NCBI GenBank assembly: GCA_963822595.1
Contig: CAWGIG010000005.1
Coordinates: 1 to 64,000 of the forward strand
DNA: 64,000 bases
Direction of reading: 5' to 3'
Source: CAVRUH01 sp963822595
Lineage (GTDB): Bacteria > Chlamydiota > Chlamydiia > Chlamydiales > Waddliaceae
The stretch's first letter is position 1. Each line of letters opens with the position of its first letter. Positions 9,877 to 18,544 of this stretch are shown piece after piece. Both the position numbers and the translations under genes were made by a program. The notes below the pieces were generated by a model. That model was given only the letters and a program-made list of their open reading frames with translations, made no database searches and was not told the DNA's origin.

Positions 9877-10074
9877 ATGTGGCCGAAAAATTATAAAGAT
9901 AAACCCGAGGATACCCCTCTTAAATCGATAAAAATAGAAACGGGGAAAGGTATCGTCGGATGCGAAATGCATGAATTCAATGGCTGGGGATTAAACTATC
10001 ATATCCCGAAAGAACGCAAGCGCGGTTTCTTTAGAAATTTATTTTTACCCCAAAAAAAATCTAGTAGTTCTTGA
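9877..10074 (+). CDS. Small conserved-looking basic protein
   Basis: A 65-residue protein if translation starts at the ATG at 9877, which has a GGA-type ribosome-binding site at about 9866; an in-frame ATG at 9853 would add eight residues but lacks a good site. The sequence MWPKNYKDKPEDTPLKSI is followed by a Gly-rich middle and a basic tail ending in four serines. There is no membrane segment. It overlaps the 3' end of the convergent helicase gene by 14 bases. I do not recognise it. Confidence 0.6.
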   Translation: MWPKNYKDKPEDTPLKSIKIETGKGIVGCEMHEFNGWGLNYHIPKERKRGFFRNLFLPQKKSSSS

Positions 10075-11389
10075 CGCTTCTTAAGCCAAAGCGAACTTTT
10101 CCTTGCTTCTGACGGCTCTCAGGGGGACGATTGCCTCGGGGGGCTGTACCGGGATGACGAGATCTCTGCTGAGGACGTCCTCTGGAAATAGGCTCGGCTC
10201 GGATATTCGGATTGGGTTCGAAACCTGCAATGACCGCCTTAGGAATTTCTCTTTTGAGTAGCCGCTCGATATCCTTAAGGTATCCATGTTCGTCAATACA
10301 TACTAAAGAAACAGCTTCACCTTCATTTCCGGCACGTCCTGTTCTGCCTATACGGTGAACATAATCTTCAGGAACATTTGGCAATTCGAAATTGACAACA
10401 TGCGGGAGTTGGTTGATGTCAAGACCTCTAGCAGCAATATCTGTCGCTACCAAAACCCTGACTCCGCCGTTTTTAAAATCGGCTAATGCGCGTGTTCGAG
10501 CCGATTGACTTTTGTTGCCGTGGATGGCTGCAGAAGTGATTCCGTCGATTTCTAGTTGCTGTGCAAGTCTGTTTGCCCCATGCTTTGTCCTTGTAAAAAC
10601 AAGAACCTGTTGCCAGTTCTGCGAAGTAATCAAATGAGATAAGAGCTCTTTTTTTCTCTTGCTGTCAACGGGATAAACCACCTGAGAAACAAGTTCTGTG
10701 GTGCTATTCGGTCGGGTGACTTCAAGAAGTTTTGGGGAGACTAAAAATCCATCAGCCAATTTCTTGATCTCTTCAGAAAATGTCGCTGAAAAGAGAAGAT
10801 TCTGTCGTTTTGTCGGTAAGAGCTTCAAAATTCTGCGGATGTCCGGGATGAATCCCATGTCAAGCATCCTGTCGGCTTCATCCAACACAAGAACTTCAAC
10901 TTTAGAAAGATCAACGACTTTTTGTCCGACAAGATCTAGCAATCTGCCGGGAGTTGCCACAAGGATATCAACTCCATTGCGTAGAGCATGGATTTGGGGG
11001 TTGATGTTGACTCCACCAAAGACGACAAAAGATTTGAGTGGAAGATGTTTTCCATAGGTTTGGATGCTTTCGGCAACCTGGGCAGCCAGTTCGCGTGTGG
11101 GGGTTAGGATGAGAGCTCCAATCGGACGTATGCCATGCGTTTTGGGTCTTAAGCTTAGTTTATGGAGGATGGGAAGGGTAAAACTTGCGGTTTTTCCGGT
11201 GCCTGTTTGAGATCCGGCTAAGATATCGCAGCCTTTGAGGATGATTGGGATGGATTGTTCCTGTACAGGAGTAGGTTTATCGTAACCCTTTTCTTCTAAA
11301 GCTCTTAAAATCTCGTTTTTGAGTCCTAAATGTTTGAATCCCGAGGTCGCTTCTGGATTTGAAATTATTTGTTTCTGTTCATTTTGCAT
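10061..11389 (-). CDS. rhlE: DEAD-box RNA helicase, RhlE-like
   Basis: This ATP-dependent RNA unwinding enzyme probably acts in ribosome assembly or RNA turnover. All signature motifs are present in order: Q motif with PTPVQEQSIP, motif I SQTGTGKT, PTRELAAQ, TPGRLLDL, motif II VLDEADRMLDMGF, motif III SATF, ATDIAARGLDI and HRIGRTGRAG. The C-terminal 60 residues are basic, with Arg/Gly/Pro-rich sequence typical of RNA-binding tails. The length of 442 residues is normal. The family is certain; the RhlE subgroup is inferred from the short linker and tail. Confidence 0.93.
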   Translation of the reverse strand: MQNEQKQIISNPEATSGFKHLGLKNEILRALEEKGYDKPTPVQEQSIPIILKGCDILAGSQTGTGKTASFTLPILHKLSLRPKTHGIRPIGALILTPTRELAAQVAESIQTYGKHLPLKSFVVFGGVNINPQIHALRNGVDILVATPGRLLDLVGQKVVDLSKVEVLVLDEADRMLDMGFIPDIRRILKLLPTKRQNLLFSATFSEEIKKLADGFLVSPKLLEVTRPNSTTELVSQVVYPVDSKRKKELLSHLITSQNWQQVLVFTRTKHGANRLAQQLEIDGITSAAIHGNKSQSARTRALADFKNGGVRVLVATDIAARGLDINQLPHVVNFELPNVPEDYVHRIGRTGRAGNEGEAVSLVCIDEHGYLKDIERLLKREIPKAVIAGFEPNPNIRAEPISRGRPQQRSRHPGTAPRGNRPPESRQKQGKVRFGLRSVKNY

Positions 11390-11496
11390 TAATATTTTTC
11401 CTTATATATCGCTAAATTATAGAAAAATAATATTTGATATTAAGATTAAAGTAAAGATATTTTAGTTGTGAGGGATTGTCAATGTCCAAATGATAT

Positions 11497-13089
11497 TTAA
11501 ACTTTTATCAAATTTCTGTTAAAAAAGCGGAAGTATTCCCCACAATCTTTTAGAAAACACTCTCGAATGCGCTCCCTTTCTTCGATCGGTAGGGTTTTGA
11601 CGATATTTACCCACTTTGTTCCTACTAATTCAAAAAAGTGAGAATTATGTCGTAAAGATTTCCATAAACCGAGGTCGATCAAGTTTTTTAATGTTTGCGA
11701 ATCGATATTGCGAGTATTGAAGACCTGGTTCGCTACATCCATTAATAGAGGGCTTTGGAGATAATCCGCAAATTTAATGAGCTCAAGCAGATCGCAATTG
11801 GAAAAATCGGGAGAATTTCCGTAGCACATTAGCAAAAACTTCTCGACAATACAATCTGAACAATCAGGAAAGTTGATAGGTTTATCGTATATCGGTTTAA
11901 TTGGACCATTGAACCATGTTTTTAACATCGGAGAAAATCTCGCAAGATTGTTTGTGTGTACACAAATAATTTTTGAGGAATCGCGAAGTTGAATTTGAAT
12001 ATTAGGTTGAGTTTCTTCGTTATTATAAATTTCATGCCAGGAGGAATCTATAACAGGGACTGCTAGTTGTTCTTTGCGTACACTGGTTTTGGAAAAAACA
12101 ACCTCTAGAAAGTTATCTATGGCCCAATTTAAAGCTTCACCCTCAAGTTCTTGCCTCATTCTACTTAGGACAGTCCTGCAAGCATTATCTGAAGTGGTAT
12201 CTTTGTAAATATAAGTTTTTTCAAAAGAAAACTTAATAGATACACATTCAATCTTGGCTAAATGCAACAATAATTCAATGATAATGATAAGACCTTTTCT
12301 TCCCTCAGTATGTTCGTGACTGTATGAAATATGTTTAATATCTTTTAAGAATTCGGGTGTCCAGCTGTTGATGGTTCGTTTTATTTCATTATCTGACAGA
12401 TGTTTGAGTACTGAAATGTCTAATAGAGACTGGCAAAAACTGATCTGCGTTAAGTTTGGGTAGCGTGACCGAATCTGTTTTAATCCAGAATCTAATAATT
12501 TAATGTTTGATTCCGTTTGTATCTGAACTGATTCGGGCAAAAGAAAATGGTATCCTACTTCGTTCTCATTCAATTTAATATAGGCCTTAAAGGGATTAGA
12601 TTTAAAAAAAAACCTAACAATAAAATAAGATCCTATTGGCTCGTCCCGTAGGATTTCAATCTCATTAAAATTTTGTATTGAAGGAGGACGTTCAAACAAA
12701 ATGTTGTTATCTATAATCCCTCTAAAATAATGAATTCCTGAAAAGGGTGGCGCTATGGTCAGACAATTTTCTACAGCTTCTGCTAGTGTTTTAAATATAG
12801 ATTCAACCATAGCAAGTGTTTTTAAAGACCAACCTGTTGATTCGTTTTTTTTCTCAATACATCCTATTTCAGAACCGCTAAGATAAATAGAATATTTGCA
12901 ATAGCTAACCTCTACAAAGTAAATTTCTTTATTCGTACAAGTTAAAGAGCAGTTTGTTGCTTTCCAATCAAAGGAGTTCTCAAAAACATAAGGCTTTTCA
13001 TGAAATTGTGGGGTGAATTCCTCATCCGGAGGAAATACGTTTATTTCGGGCTGAGTCGCCCCATGGAGTGATTGTATAGAAGGAATCAT
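11497..13089 (-). CDS. BTB/POZ-domain protein, candidate host-directed effector
   Basis: The 530-residue soluble protein has no signal peptide or membrane segment. Residues of about 368-457 fit a BTB/POZ fold: a strand and VHTNNLARFSPMLKTWF (the usual VHxxxLxxxSpxF), then a FPDCSD turn and LLELIKFADYLQSPLLMDVA matching the typical helix pair, followed by a BACK-like helical stretch. The first 360 residues are not recognised. BTB proteins are eukaryotic adaptors for Cullin-3 ubiquitin ligases and are known as expanded families in amoeba-associated chlamydiae. A role in the host is therefore inferred, not shown. It stands alone, with a large palindrome upstream. Confidence 0.75.
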   Translation of the reverse strand: MIPSIQSLHGATQPEINVFPPDEEFTPQFHEKPYVFENSFDWKATNCSLTCTNKEIYFVEVSYCKYSIYLSGSEIGCIEKKNESTGWSLKTLAMVESIFKTLAEAVENCLTIAPPFSGIHYFRGIIDNNILFERPPSIQNFNEIEILRDEPIGSYFIVRFFFKSNPFKAYIKLNENEVGYHFLLPESVQIQTESNIKLLDSGLKQIRSRYPNLTQISFCQSLLDISVLKHLSDNEIKRTINSWTPEFLKDIKHISYSHEHTEGRKGLIIIIELLLHLAKIECVSIKFSFEKTYIYKDTTSDNACRTVLSRMRQELEGEALNWAIDNFLEVVFSKTSVRKEQLAVPVIDSSWHEIYNNEETQPNIQIQLRDSSKIICVHTNNLARFSPMLKTWFNGPIKPIYDKPINFPDCSDCIVEKFLLMCYGNSPDFSNCDLLELIKFADYLQSPLLMDVANQVFNTRNIDSQTLKNLIDLGLWKSLRHNSHFFELVGTKWVNIVKTLPIEERERIRECFLKDCGEYFRFFNRNLIKV

Positions 13090-13160
13090 AATTACACCTG
13101 CCTTTTATCGGAGGATTACAATACCTAAAATTCCAATAATTTAGCTATACTCAAGTGGAT

Positions 13161-13317
13161 TCAAAAGTTCGCCTCCCTTGTTATGCAAGCGTATGTAGCT
13201 TACTTTGTCCCCAAAGTAAGCGTGGCCGTAAGAGGCCGCAAACGCTTGCTCCAGGCTTACTGTGAGGACACAGTAAGCTACATACGCTTGCATAAAGAGA
13301 GGCGAACAAATTTTGAA
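13161..13317. repeat. Repeat family B, copy 1: long inverted repeat
   Basis: Arms of about 45 bp carry GCAAGCGTATGTAGCTTACT and its complement, flanked by GTTCGCCTC/GAGGCGAAC, with a structured middle containing GTAAGC and GGCC pairs. It lies between the BTB gene start and the DUF2231 gene stop. The same core occurs at 19249-19356. Confidence 0.85.
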
Positions 13318-13339
13318 ATCACTTCATTATATGTTAATT

Positions 13340-13765
13340 TTAGTTACCCCAGGTGAGCAATCCGCCTAGATAAGATGCAGTGAGGGCGCTTGCAAGGGCA
13401 ATGACGAGGCTTAGATAATACAATCGAATGCGTCCGTAATAAAGAAGCAGAATGGTTGTTATAAAGGTAAACACCAGAGTTCCGCCTCCGAAGAATTTAT
13501 GCCACCAAATAATAATAAGTTCATTTTGTTCAAAATGCATGAGCTGTTCAAAACATAATCCGGATAAGACAGTAGGTAGGACAAAAACACAGGCCGAGAC
13601 GAGTAAAAATTTATTTGTGAATGCATATTGTTCTTTTTTTGTCAGGAAGTAGAAGGCTTCGGCGAGAGCAGCCATGAAGATTAAAACGATAGGATAATGG
13701 AGAAAAACAGGGTGGTAATTACCGAACCATCTGACAAATTCGTTGACATGAGATTGATGAATCAT
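13340..13765 (-). CDS. DUF2231-type four-helix membrane protein
   Basis: The protein has 141 residues and four hydrophobic segments. HPVFLHYPIVLIF near the N-terminus and WWHKFFGGG in the middle match the conserved histidines of the DUF2231 family, which are thought to bind haem or metal in the membrane. The length is normal for the family. Its exact job is unknown. It is transcribed toward the family B palindrome, which could terminate it, and is divergent from the kinase-like gene at 13919. Confidence 0.75.
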   Translation of the reverse strand: MIHQSHVNEFVRWFGNYHPVFLHYPIVLIFMAALAEAFYFLTKKEQYAFTNKFLLVSACVFVLPTVLSGLCFEQLMHFEQNELIIIWWHKFFGGGTLVFTFITTILLLYYGRIRLYYLSLVIALASALTASYLGGLLTWGN

Positions 13766-13918
13766 AACCTACTGACCTCAATAAGATTTTTTCTTACATA
13801 TAAATTATTTTATGAATATATAGCGATATTTTATTTGGTCGAGATATTTTGATCATACAAAAAATAACAACTATGGTAGAATTTCAATAAATCTTCAGTT
13901 TAATGGGTTGTAATTATC

Positions 13919-14860
13919 ATGATAGAATCATCATCGAAAACATGGTTGCGCCGATTGATCGGATTGACTTTGACTATCGCTATTGTTTTTTTTATTTCTC
14001 GAGGCTATTACAGGCTTACTGACGGCTTCCGTGTTTCCAGTATGACCTACGATATGCCTTATAATCCTTCTTGGGAAATCCAGCCACTTTCCAAAAAAGA
14101 TCAAGCCGAAGTCGATTCCATTCTCAGCCAACCTTTCAACTATGTTGGAAAAGGGGCACAATCATACGTTTTTACAAGCGAAGATGATAAATACGTCATT
14201 AAATTTTTCAAATTCAGACATCTTAGACCCTCATGGATTATCGATGCCCTCCCGGAATGGGATTTTTTAAAAGATTACCGCGAGAAAATTAGAGAAAGAA
14301 AAAATAAACTTATTATGGTCGTTTTCTCCGGTTATAAACTTGCGTACGAAGAACTCAAAAGCGAGTCAGGCATCGTCTATCTTCACTTGAATAAAACCCA
14401 ACACCTCAGCAAGAACCTGACTGTTTATGACAAATTAGGCTTAAAATGGGAAATTGACCTCGATCCGATTGTCTTTGTCATTCAAGAAAAAGCAAAGACC
14501 ACTCGTGCAGTTGTCACGGACGCTTTAAAAAATAACGATATCGGTCTGGTTGAAAAAAGAATCACTCAGATTTTGGATCTTTACCTGTTCGAATATAGCA
14601 AAGGGATCTACGACATTGACCACGGCGTCCTTCATAATACAGGTTTTGTCGGCGATAAACCTATCCATCTGGATGTAGGTAGACTCACTAAAGATCCTAA
14701 GATGAAGTTACCCGAATACTACCAACCGGATCTTATCATGATCGTAAACAAGTTCGATGTATGGTTCCGAAGAGGGTATCCGGAACAATATCCCGAAATA
14801 AAGGTCTTTCTCGAAGAAAAGATGTCAAAAATTTTAGGGAAACCTTTCAAATTTGAGTAG
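13919..14860 (+). CDS. Membrane-anchored protein with kinase-like fold
   Basis: A basic N-terminus is followed by one membrane segment (about residues 13-27). The soluble part resembles a protein or small-molecule kinase: glycine loop VGKGAQSYVF (76-85), lysine in YVIKFF (K95), then DIDHGVLHN (D234, N240) and LDVGR (D252) at the positions of the catalytic and metal-binding segments, with DVG in place of DFG. The hydrophobic anchor and the substitutions leave activity open. It overlaps comF by eight bases, so the two are probably cotranscribed. The family is not otherwise recognised. Confidence 0.6.
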   Translation: MIESSSKTWLRRLIGLTLTIAIVFFISRGYYRLTDGFRVSSMTYDMPYNPSWEIQPLSKKDQAEVDSILSQPFNYVGKGAQSYVFTSEDDKYVIKFFKFRHLRPSWIIDALPEWDFLKDYREKIRERKNKLIMVVFSGYKLAYEELKSESGIVYLHLNKTQHLSKNLTVYDKLGLKWEIDLDPIVFVIQEKAKTTRAVVTDALKNNDIGLVEKRITQILDLYLFEYSKGIYDIDHGVLHNTGFVGDKPIHLDVGRLTKDPKMKLPEYYQPDLIMIVNKFDVWFRRGYPEQYPEIKVFLEEKMSKILGKPFKFE

Positions 14861-15584
14861 GTTTGTACCCCTTTTACGTCATTGTTCTGACTCCTTTCTG
14901 AACCTTCTTTTTCCACCCATTTGCCTTCATTGCAATGCAGCGCTCAAAAAATCCTCGAACATTTTTTGTGAGGATTGTTTGATTTTGATGGAACTCATAG
15001 ATCCCATCGAAAGATGCCCTTATTGCTTTTCACCTACCTATTGTCCTGAAGAAAGAGTTTGTCCTGATTGTCAAAAGAGAGCCCCTGTGTTGGATCGGAT
15101 TGCATCCGCTTTTGATTATGTCGGACCTGCTGCTACGATGTTGAAACAACTCAAATATGGACAGCAAAAGCACCTGGCAAGAGGTTGCTCAGCCTATCTA
15201 GCGGCCCAGTTTTTAAGGCTTGATTGGCCGATGCCGGATGTCATTATTCCGGTTCCAATAGCACTTAACCACTGGATTCAACGAGGTTACAATCAATGCG
15301 ACCTTCTTGCGATCCATCTCGGGGAGTATCTCAAGTGTCCAGTTGTGCATGCGTTGCGCAGGAAAAGCGGCGATTTCAGTCAGGCGGGATTGAAGCAAAA
15401 TCAAAGGCTGCAATTATCCGGAACCTCATTCGACTTAAAACCGGGGTATTCATTTAATGATAAAACGATACTTTTAGTGGACGATGTGCTTACAACAGGA
15501 AGTACTCTGAGAAAGTGTTCTGAGCAGCTTTTTGGAACTTACCCAAAGGCAGTCTATGGCTTGACACTTTGTCGAGCTATATGA
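14853..15584 (+). CDS. comF: ComF-family phosphoribosyltransferase-like protein
   Basis: The N-terminal zinc-finger region has paired cysteines (CLHCNAAL, FCEDC, CPYC, CPDCQ), followed by a type I PRTase domain with the PRPP loop LLVDDVLTTGSTL. Length of 243 residues is normal. ComF proteins support DNA uptake or DNA repair after uptake in other bacteria; the molecular reaction is uncertain. The start is a TTG that overlaps the upstream kinase-like gene by eight bases. The stop codon sits in the first bases of a family A repeat. Confidence 0.88.
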   Translation: MSRFVPLLRHCSDSFLNLLFPPICLHCNAALKKSSNIFCEDCLILMELIDPIERCPYCFSPTYCPEERVCPDCQKRAPVLDRIASAFDYVGPAATMLKQLKYGQQKHLARGCSAYLAAQFLRLDWPMPDVIIPVPIALNHWIQRGYNQCDLLAIHLGEYLKCPVVHALRRKSGDFSQAGLKQNQRLQLSGTSFDLKPGYSFNDKTILLVDDVLTTGSTLRKCSEQLFGTYPKAVYGLTLCRAI

Positions 15585-15809
15585 AGGCCTCATAGACAAA
15601 AATAACAGGATAAGCAGGATCGCAAGCGGCAGGATAAAAAAAGGATAAGAAAAAAATAAGAGAGAATGATTTTTGAAACAATTTTAAAAAAATCTAAACT
15701 ATCTAAATTTCAATCTTTCAAAAATCTTTCTTTCTTTTTTTTCTTATCCTTCATTTATCCTGCCGCTTGCGATCCTGCTTATCCTGTTATTTCTGTCTAT
15801 GAGGCCTTC
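15583..15809. repeat. Repeat family A, copy 1: long inverted repeat between comF and dnaA
   Basis: Arms of about 70 bp are built on AACAGGATAAGCAGGATCGC and continue through CAAGCGGCAGGATAAAAAA to GGATAAG. The loop is A/T-rich. The outermost pair, GAAGGCCTC/GAGGCCTTC, is specific to this site and not shared by other copies. It overlaps the comF stop codon and ends 14 bases before the dnaA stop, so it is well placed as a bidirectional terminator. Confidence 0.9.
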
Positions 15810-15823
15810 TCTTGCAATCCATA

Positions 15824-17179
15824 TCATGCATTGATGTTTCTTTCAACCATCCCGATTTGTCGTCTGAGGGTTTCGTCTAGCGACACCTTCTTTTCGATGG
15901 TCTTGCAAGCATGAAGGATCGTGGAGTGTGTTTTCCCAAATGAATCGCTTAACATCTGTAAGGTTCCGGAAATCAGTTTATAGGCGAGATACATGGCTAC
16001 TTGACGGGGAACCGCCACTTCTTTTGTCCTTGTAGAGCCCTTTAAATCGGTCACACGTACTTGGAAGACCGTTGCAACGGCATTCAGAATTTGTTCTACG
16101 GAAATCTTTTTCGTTGGGGAGTTTTGCATCATCTCTTTTAGAGTTTTAGAGACAAGTTCCTCAGTGATCTTCATATTGAGCAGTCTGCAATGAGCGCTGA
16201 GACGGTTGATCGCCCCTTCAAGTTGTCGAACGTTATTATATACATGCTCTGCAATAAAAAATGCCACATCATTAGACAAGTCCAGCCCCTTTTGCTGGGC
16301 TTTGTGCTGCAAAATTGCCACCCGAGTTTCTAATTCCGGGATGCCGACCTGTGCAACAAGTCCCCACTCCATACGGGCAATCATTCGCTCAGAAAGTTTT
16401 AGTTGCGAGGGAGGTTTGTCACTCGTAATGATAATCTGTTTCTTTTGATTGATCAATGTTTCGAAAGTACTGCAGAATTCTTCTTCGAAGTTTAAGCGAT
16501 TTTGCAAGAATTGAATATCGTCGACGAGGAGGACATCGACGCTCGATCTGTAAAATCGCTTCATTTGGTCTATGGATTTATTTCTTAAGCTATCGACTAA
16601 GTCGTTGATGAAGGCTTCGGTGGTAATGCATTGGATTCGAAGATTTTTGTTATGCTCGCGAATGTAATGCCCAATACTATGGAGTATGTGTGTTTTTCCC
16701 AAGCCTACACCACCATGAATAAATAGGGGGTTGTAGGAATGGCCCGGTCTTGCCGCCACGCCCATGGCTGCCGATTTTACAAATTGATTGGATGGTCCTT
16801 CAATAAATGTATTAAATCGGTAGTTGTCATTGAGCTTCATCTCATACTTCGGCGGGACTTCCGGAAGTTCTTTTGCAGGAGAAAGCGGAACAGCTTCGTT
16901 TGAAGAGGTTTTTATACGCTTCGAGACAATAAAATTGATAGACGGCTCACCCTTTGAATCTACAGGCAGAAAAGCTAAAAGCTCGTCTCTGTAATTATTC
17001 AACAAATATTCTTTAACAAAAATATTTGGAATTTCAAGGGTAATCGCATCGGCGCACCACTCAATCACTTTGATCGGCGCAAACCAATTGCCAAAAGCCG
17101 TTGGCGAACAACGCGCTTTTACACATTCAATAAATTGATCCCAAGATTCACAAGTGTCACATGTTTCACATAAAGTCAT
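15824..17179 (-). CDS. dnaA: Chromosomal replication initiator DnaA
   Basis: DnaA binds DnaA boxes at the origin and opens the DNA. The AAA+ domain shows Walker A GGVGLGKTH and Walker B LLVDDIQFLQNR. The C-terminal DNA-binding domain has the helix-turn-helix signature region with LSDSFGKTHSTILHACK. The length of 451 residues is normal. The N-terminus contains CETCDTCESW, a small cysteine cluster unusual for DnaA. Chlamydiae often have two dnaA genes, so this may be one of two. No cluster of DnaA boxes was seen next to it. Confidence 0.95.
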   Translation of the reverse strand: MTLCETCDTCESWDQFIECVKARCSPTAFGNWFAPIKVIEWCADAITLEIPNIFVKEYLLNNYRDELLAFLPVDSKGEPSINFIVSKRIKTSSNEAVPLSPAKELPEVPPKYEMKLNDNYRFNTFIEGPSNQFVKSAAMGVAARPGHSYNPLFIHGGVGLGKTHILHSIGHYIREHNKNLRIQCITTEAFINDLVDSLRNKSIDQMKRFYRSSVDVLLVDDIQFLQNRLNFEEEFCSTFETLINQKKQIIITSDKPPSQLKLSERMIARMEWGLVAQVGIPELETRVAILQHKAQQKGLDLSNDVAFFIAEHVYNNVRQLEGAINRLSAHCRLLNMKITEELVSKTLKEMMQNSPTKKISVEQILNAVATVFQVRVTDLKGSTRTKEVAVPRQVAMYLAYKLISGTLQMLSDSFGKTHSTILHACKTIEKKVSLDETLRRQIGMVERNINA

Positions 17180-17570
17180 AGTTTCGATCCCCTAAAAGTT
17201 ATGAACAACGTTTCCACAGCCCTTTTTGGAGCTGTTCCGATCGGAAAATCTAACACGACGGTTCTTAGCCTGCAAGTAATATGTCGATTGTTTTTTTTCA
17301 CAAATCGTTAACTCACTGAAACTCAAATTCCGAAGGAGGAAAAATTTTTTTTTGTTCAAAAAAGTTGTTTTCATTTTTCGTTTATATCTTGTTAAATCTA
17401 AGTAACATACAAATTTTTTTCTCATCATTTTATGGTTTAAGTGCAACGACATAAGAGGCTTATGGGCTCCAGTTAAACCATTCAAAAACACAATAATAAT
17501 TCTTTCGATTCCAATGACGGATATAAGAAAAATTCGTGATATAATCTAGAAAGACATGTATAATAGGGCA
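17180..17570. promoter_or_regulatory. Divergent upstream region of dnaA and the solute-binding protein gene
   Basis: About 390 bases without a convincing gene. It is A/T-rich and should hold promoters for both directions. A good -10 element TATAAT lies at 17540-17545 for the plus-strand gene. One sequence resembling a DnaA box (GTTTCCACA, near 17207) sits just upstream of dnaA and might serve autoregulation, but it is a single imperfect match. Confidence 0.4.
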
Positions 17571-18383
17571 ATGAAGATTAATTTAACATGGAAAAAAAAT
17601 CGTTACGTCGTTTTCATTCTCCTATTCCTACTTCTCGCAGCTTTCGGAATAAGGGCATGTACGAAAAGATCTATTCTCGGTGAGAGAATCTACACTGTTG
17701 CCTACGACAAAACCTGGTATCCACTTGACTTAAGAGGAAGGGATCATAATATGGCAGCGTTTTGTCAAGACATCCTAGTCGCACTCGCTCATGAAGCAAA
17801 TTTCGAGTTGGACCTCTTCGAAGTAGGCCCATACGCTCTTTTCGATGGACTTAATGACGATAGTTATGATGCTGTCCTTTCGTCAAAAGTTCCCAATGTC
17901 GTCAACAGAAGAGAGTTCGATTTTTCCGATCCAATCTATCCTCTAGGCCCTGTTTTAGTTGTAAGGATGGATTCGAAGATAAAAGATCCTTATGATTTAC
18001 AAGGAAAAGTTATCGGAGTGGAAGTTGGAACTCAGCAACTTTATCAAATTAGCGAAGAGTCTGATTTTGTAATGATCCCCTTCAAAGATATTTCTGCAGC
18101 ATTGGAAAGTCTAGATCATAATGTGATCGATGCAGTGTTAATGGAGGTTCTTCCTGCCTACAGCTACATTCAAGGATTTTATAAAGGAAAGTTACGAGTG
18201 GCAACCTCACCTTTATTAGATGGTGGGATTCGTGTCGTTACTTTAATCACTCCAAACAATGAACGCTTTATTGCAGAGTTCAATAGAGCTCTAAAAAAAA
18301 TCAGAGAAGAAGGAATTTACGATTCTCTCCTCAGGAAATGGGATTTAATAAAAACTGAATTGACTACGGAAGATAATAAATGA
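17571..18383 (+). CDS. Amino-acid-type solute-binding protein (SBP_bac_3)
   Basis: A periplasmic binding component for an ABC importer. The N-terminus is basic, then a hydrophobic stretch ends in FGIRAC, a possible lipoprotein cleavage site or an uncleaved anchor. The mature part follows the family 3 pattern: YTVAYDKTWYPLD, SDPIYPLGPVLVV, LQGKVIGVEVGTQ and a final helix with LLRKWD. The ATG at 17571 is preferred because a TATAAT at 17540 leaves too little leader for the ATG at 17556. No permease or ATPase gene is adjacent, so partners must be elsewhere. Substrate unknown. Confidence 0.82.
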   Translation: MKINLTWKKNRYVVFILLFLLLAAFGIRACTKRSILGERIYTVAYDKTWYPLDLRGRDHNMAAFCQDILVALAHEANFELDLFEVGPYALFDGLNDDSYDAVLSSKVPNVVNRREFDFSDPIYPLGPVLVVRMDSKIKDPYDLQGKVIGVEVGTQQLYQISEESDFVMIPFKDISAALESLDHNVIDAVLMEVLPAYSYIQGFYKGKLRVATSPLLDGGIRVVTLITPNNERFIAEFNRALKKIREEGIYDSLLRKWDLIKTELTTEDNK

Positions 18384-18544
18384 AAAAATATCTTTTTCAA
18401 ATGACCCTAGTGGGGATGTTTTTGATGTTCCTCTGCATTCTAGGCTTTGTTACTTTTGTTGCCTATCGAAGAGATTCGGGATATGCAGGCATCGATATGA
18501 TGAAAGTGCAAAAGATGCGTCAGGATTCCTCCGGGAAAATATAA
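18380..18544 (+). CDS. Small single-span membrane protein (54 residues)
   Basis: The ATG overlaps the stop of the upstream gene (ATGA), and its own stop overlaps the next ATG (TAATG), so it is translationally coupled on both sides. The sequence has a short basic start MKKYLFQ, one hydrophobic segment (residues 8-29) and a hydrophilic tail. Size and position recall small assembly subunits of respiratory or transport complexes, but no match is claimed. The coupling is the main argument that it is real. Confidence 0.65.
   Translation: MKKYLFQMTLVGMFLMFLCILGFVTFVAYRRDSGYAGIDMMKVQKMRQDSSGKI

Noticed and set aside
15583..15809. Insertion sequence or transposon at the family A repeats
   Set aside because: No transposase frame inside or next to any copy, no visible direct target duplication; the element is only two arms and a short loop.
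17192..17491. Open frame of 99 residues on the minus strand upstream of dnaA
   Set aside because: Lys/Asn/Phe-rich sequence typical of A/T-rich noncoding DNA, no ribosome-binding site, and it would occupy the promoter region of dnaA.
17180..17570. Replication origin next to dnaA
   Set aside because: Only one imperfect DnaA-box-like sequence was seen; no cluster of boxes and no A/T-rich repeat tract. dnaA is not at the origin in chlamydiae as a rule.
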